Below are positions 60,747 to 64,000 of a DNA stretch of 64,000 nucleotides, piece by piece; the first letter of the stretch is position 1; the number at the start of each line of letters is the position of its first letter. The notes under the pieces are model-generated. The model worked only from the letters and a program-made list of their open reading frames with translations. It was not told where the DNA came from and made no database searches. The DNA lies in NCBI GenBank assembly GCA_002897775.1, contig BDTR01000030.1, positions 1 through 64,000 of the forward strand, read 5' to 3'. The position numbers and the translations under genes were made by a program. This stretch comes from a bacterium BMS3Bbin08. GTDB lineage: Bacteria; Nitrospirota; Thermodesulfovibrionia; UBA6902; BMS3Bbin08.

Positions 60747-61699
60747 ACTCCATAAATGGTAAGGCGGTACTTATAACCGGTGCATCCGGCTTCATAGGCT
60801 CTCATCTAAGCCGGAGGCTTCTTTCCCTGGGAGCGGAAGTCCATATATTACTTAAGAAAAACAGCCCCGAGTTCAGAATTAAGGACATTCTTGATGACCT
60901 TACTGTATGGTATGGTGATATAACCGATTATAAATCGGTTCTTTCCTGCATCAAGAATTCAAAACCCAGGATAATATTTCACCTTGCCGCGTTCACAAAT
61001 GTCACAAGGGATCTTTCACTGGCTGAATCCATGATTGAAGTAAACACAAAAGGCACCATAAATCTTGTTCGCGGTATCCTTGAAAAGAGAATCGAGCTTG
61101 ACAGTTTTATCAATACCGGAAGTTCTGAAGAATACGGAAATAGTAAGGCCCCGTTCAGAGAGGAGCAGAGGGAGGTCCCGGTTTCCCCTTATTCAGCGAG
61201 CAAAGTGGCCGCGACCTATTTTTGCCAGATGGTGAATAAAACAGCCGGAGTGCCCATTGCCACACTTAGGCCGTTTCTCACTTATGGCCCTTTCCAGAGT
61301 ACGGACATGTTTATCCCTTCTCTCATAACCCACTGTCTTGACGGAAAGGATTTCTCCATGACAGAAGGTGATCAGACCAGGGAGTTCAATTATGTAGACG
61401 ATGTTGTTGACGCCTACGTACTTGCATCATGTCATCCCGAAGTTGCCGGAAAGATTATAAATATTGGAAACGGGATCGAGTACAGGGTCCGGGATGTAGC
61501 AGAGAAAATTGTTAAACTGATGGGTGATCCCATCAGGCTGCTTGTCAATGTTTTGCCTAAACGCAGGGGGGAGGCGGAACACTTTTTCTGCAATAATGAA
61601 AGGGCCAGGAGACTGCTCGGGTGGAACCCGAAGGTTAATCTTGATGAAGGGCTGGGAAAAACAATTCAATTTTATAGAGATTATCCGCCCAAGTTTTAA
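60725..61699 (+). CDS. NAD-dependent epimerase/dehydratase
   Basis: VLITGASGFIGSHLSRRLLSLGAEVHILLK...SSEEYGNSKAPFREEQ...SPYSASKVAA. Confidence 0.92.
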   Translation: METPGTVNSINGKAVLITGASGFIGSHLSRRLLSLGAEVHILLKKNSPEFRIKDILDDLTVWYGDITDYKSVLSCIKNSKPRIIFHLAAFTNVTRDLSLAESMIEVNTKGTINLVRGILEKRIELDSFINTGSSEEYGNSKAPFREEQREVPVSPYSASKVAATYFCQMVNKTAGVPIATLRPFLTYGPFQSTDMFIPSLITHCLDGKDFSMTEGDQTREFNYVDDVVDAYVLASCHPEVAGKIINIGNGIEYRVRDVAEKIVKLMGDPIRLLVNVLPKRRGEAEHFFCNNERARRLLGWNPKVNLDEGLGKTIQFYRDYPPKF

Positions 61700-61776
61700 T
61701 GGTGATGAAAACTGCAATATTCCCGAAAAGTTCGGAAAAAAATTATTATGTTGGCGTTATTAACCGGTAATACTAT

Positions 61777-63594
61777 ATGAAAAAAAAAATCAATCTGTTA
61801 ATTCCAATATTACTATTTTGTGTTTTATTTTCCGCATTTGCCAATATTTTACTTTCAACAAATCTCTGGGATTATGACTTCTGGTGGCATATATCAACGG
61901 GCAGGTATATAGTCGAGACCGGCTCATTGCCGGATAAAGACCCGTTTTCTTTCGCGTCAAATCTCGATGAAAATAAAAATCTCTATCCAAGGTGGGAAAA
62001 TTTTGTATTAAAACAGTACTGGCTGTCTCAGGTATTGTTTTACCTTGTTTACAGTTGGGCAGGTCCCCCGGGAATGATCATTTTAAGGACTGTGCTTCTT
62101 TTGACCGCAATTGCCATAGTTTTATGGCAGCTCAAGAGGTGGAACGTAAACTTTCTGGTTGCGTTTGTTTATGTATTTTTTGCGTCGATTGCTCTTTTAG
62201 AATTTTCCGGTGAGAGGCCTGTGCTGTTCACAATACTGTTCACTCCCCTTGTGTTTGTAATGCTTGAAGATATCAAGTGCAGGAAAGGGAACCTGATATT
62301 TCTGCTTCCTCCTCTGATGGTCTTATGGGCCAACATTCACGGGGGGTTCATAATAGGCAATATTATGATCATGGTTTACATGGTTATGGAGGGGCTGAAG
62401 ATTGTACTGAAGAAGGCGGATTATTCAGGGAAACAGATCCGTATCTTTTACGGAGCTACGGTCCTGGCCCTGGCAGTGTCATTTATAAACCCGGCGGGCT
62501 GGGACGCTTTAATAATATCTTTTTCACCAAAATACGCTCATATACGAAAGGGAATACAGGAGTATGCATCGCCATTCTTTCTCTATATAAACAAACTCCA
62601 GCCTGTAAATATAGGCTATGCGGCTCTGGCACTATTATTTCCTGTGGTATTGATAATAAGGAACAAAAAAATTGATTTAACGCATGTAGTGCTTCTTACC
62701 GGACTTTTTGTAATGGCTGCAAAGTCGTCCAGATTCATAGCCTTTTACGTTCCTATAGCCGCAATGGTCATTGGCAAAGAATCGAATATTTTATTGCAGG
62801 ATCTGTTTAGAAACAGAGGCATGGAAAAGACTCATAAAAAAATAGTAAATGTTTTTAACGGGGTCGCTCTGCTGTCTATAACGATATACTTTCTTGGGTA
62901 CGGCAATTTTAAAGGGTTTGATTTTGATGTTGCAAGAAAAAGTACTGTTCCGGTACGTGCTGTTGATTTCATAGAGGAAAACAGGCTGCCTGGAAATATA
63001 TTGAATACCCCGGCATTCGGAGGGTATATAACGTGGAGACTGTACCCCTGGAAAAAGACATTTACTGATAACAGGTGGCTTAACAGTCAGGTTACGACAG
63101 AGTATAAATGGATAATAGGCGCTGTTGAATCCGTCTACAATAAAGAACTGCCTGAAGGCAAACAGCCTTTGTGGAAAAGATTGCTGTATCATTATAATAT
63201 TCATTTAATTATGCTTGGTCTGGCTGATTCCTACGGATCTGCGTCCTATCTTCTTTTAGAGTTGACTGAAGACAGGGAATGGACACTTATTTATAGTGAT
63301 TATGCGGGGGTTATTTTTCTAAGGAACTCTCCCGAGTATAAAGATATAATTAAGAAATTTGAGCAGCCGAAAGAAAATGTTTATAATGCGATTATAGCTC
63401 GAAGCTCGCAAATGGTGCTTTATGGGAACAACCCTATTTACCTAATAACTCTTGGCAGAACTTTTTATAAAATGGGCAGGCTTGAAAATGCCCTTAAAGC
63501 ATATAAGTATGCATTAAAAAGAATGCCGGGCAATGAGTTTATAAAAGGGCAGATAAAAACAATAGAGACCGAACGGCAGGAGCAGCCGAATTAA
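61777..63594 (+). CDS. Polytopic membrane protein, putative GT-C-like (copy 2)
   Basis: TNLWDYDFWWHISTGRYIVETGSLPDKDPFSF; full-length paralog of 54476-56296. Confidence 0.7.
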   Translation: MKKKINLLIPILLFCVLFSAFANILLSTNLWDYDFWWHISTGRYIVETGSLPDKDPFSFASNLDENKNLYPRWENFVLKQYWLSQVLFYLVYSWAGPPGMIILRTVLLLTAIAIVLWQLKRWNVNFLVAFVYVFFASIALLEFSGERPVLFTILFTPLVFVMLEDIKCRKGNLIFLLPPLMVLWANIHGGFIIGNIMIMVYMVMEGLKIVLKKADYSGKQIRIFYGATVLALAVSFINPAGWDALIISFSPKYAHIRKGIQEYASPFFLYINKLQPVNIGYAALALLFPVVLIIRNKKIDLTHVVLLTGLFVMAAKSSRFIAFYVPIAAMVIGKESNILLQDLFRNRGMEKTHKKIVNVFNGVALLSITIYFLGYGNFKGFDFDVARKSTVPVRAVDFIEENRLPGNILNTPAFGGYITWRLYPWKKTFTDNRWLNSQVTTEYKWIIGAVESVYNKELPEGKQPLWKRLLYHYNIHLIMLGLADSYGSASYLLLELTEDREWTLIYSDYAGVIFLRNSPEYKDIIKKFEQPKENVYNAIIARSSQMVLYGNNPIYLITLGRTFYKMGRLENALKAYKYALKRMPGNEFIKGQIKTIETERQEQPN

Positions 63595-63642
63595 AATATA
63601 ATATTTAACACCGTCTAAAAAACAGCTCAATGGAGATGTATA

Positions 63643-64000
63643 TATCACGGGCCGCACTTGCTAATTGTCTATCGGGGAACTATTTCCCCTAACCCTTTAC
63701 CCACATGGAAGCTTTATGAAGAACGGCTGTCTGACATTGCCGGAATAAATATGCTTAAAGCAGTGCCCAATTCAAAGCACGCGAGACATATGTTCACTAT
63801 TCTTGTTGACCCGGTCAGAAGAAACGATATTCTCGGCAATCTTCAGGAAAAAGGGATAGGTGCTGCGGTCAACTATAGGGCAATTCATCTTCTCAAGTAC
63901 TACAGGGAAAAGTTCGGCTACAAGGAAGGAGATTTTCCTGTGGCTGAGGATATAGGCAGTCGAACGATAACACTTCCGCTATATTCGAAATTACGGGGAA
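63643..64000 (+). pseudogene. DegT/DnrJ/EryC1 aminotransferase C-terminal fragment, N-terminus absent, runs off the window
   Basis: Manual translation: NPLPTWKLYEERLSDIAGINMLKAVPNSKHARHMFTILVDPVRRNDILGNLQEKGIGAAVNYRAIHLLKYYREKFGYKEGDFPVAEDIGSRTITLPLYSKLRG. Confidence 0.65.

Overview
This 64 kb window looks like a Gram-negative bacterial chromosome segment. Taxonomy was not tested; the gene content would fit a Nitrospirota- or Deltaproteobacteria-like genome. From left to right it contains: (i) the 5' part of a group II intron with the N-terminus of its reverse transcriptase, running off the left edge; (ii) mixed genes including PilZ, a stand-alone archaeal-type ThrRS editing domain and a Tat-exported DUF882 protein; (iii) a 6S RNA followed by a second structured intergenic segment; (iv) a tightly packed operon joining an RsbU/RsbW/STAS partner-switching module to a complete MlaEFD-type lipid transporter, preceded by a perfect 26-bp palindrome; (v) a YdbH/YdbL pair, a YeeE/YedE pair, a pentaheme cytochrome, tRNA-Lys and tRNA-Glu, purA, serA and an aminotransferase; (vi) AmpG with a DUF1460 amidase, and futalosine hydrolase; (vii) a Tol-Pal operon, LolA, FtsK, UppP, AtpZ/AtpI-like genes and pyrE; (viii) from about 42 kb to the end, an accessory surface-glycan/type IV pilin island. 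In the island several families occur as an intact copy plus a second copy or remnant: TPR/GT-C proteins, pilins with an EF-hand-like loop, 'DYDFWWHISTGR' membrane proteins and CDP-sugar genes. The most interesting signals are the partner-switch/Mla operon, the sigma54-promoter/EF-hand pilin/putative GT-C island, and the RNA structure downstream of 6S. Everything comes from reading the sequence and the supplied ORFs; no database searches or folding programs were run.
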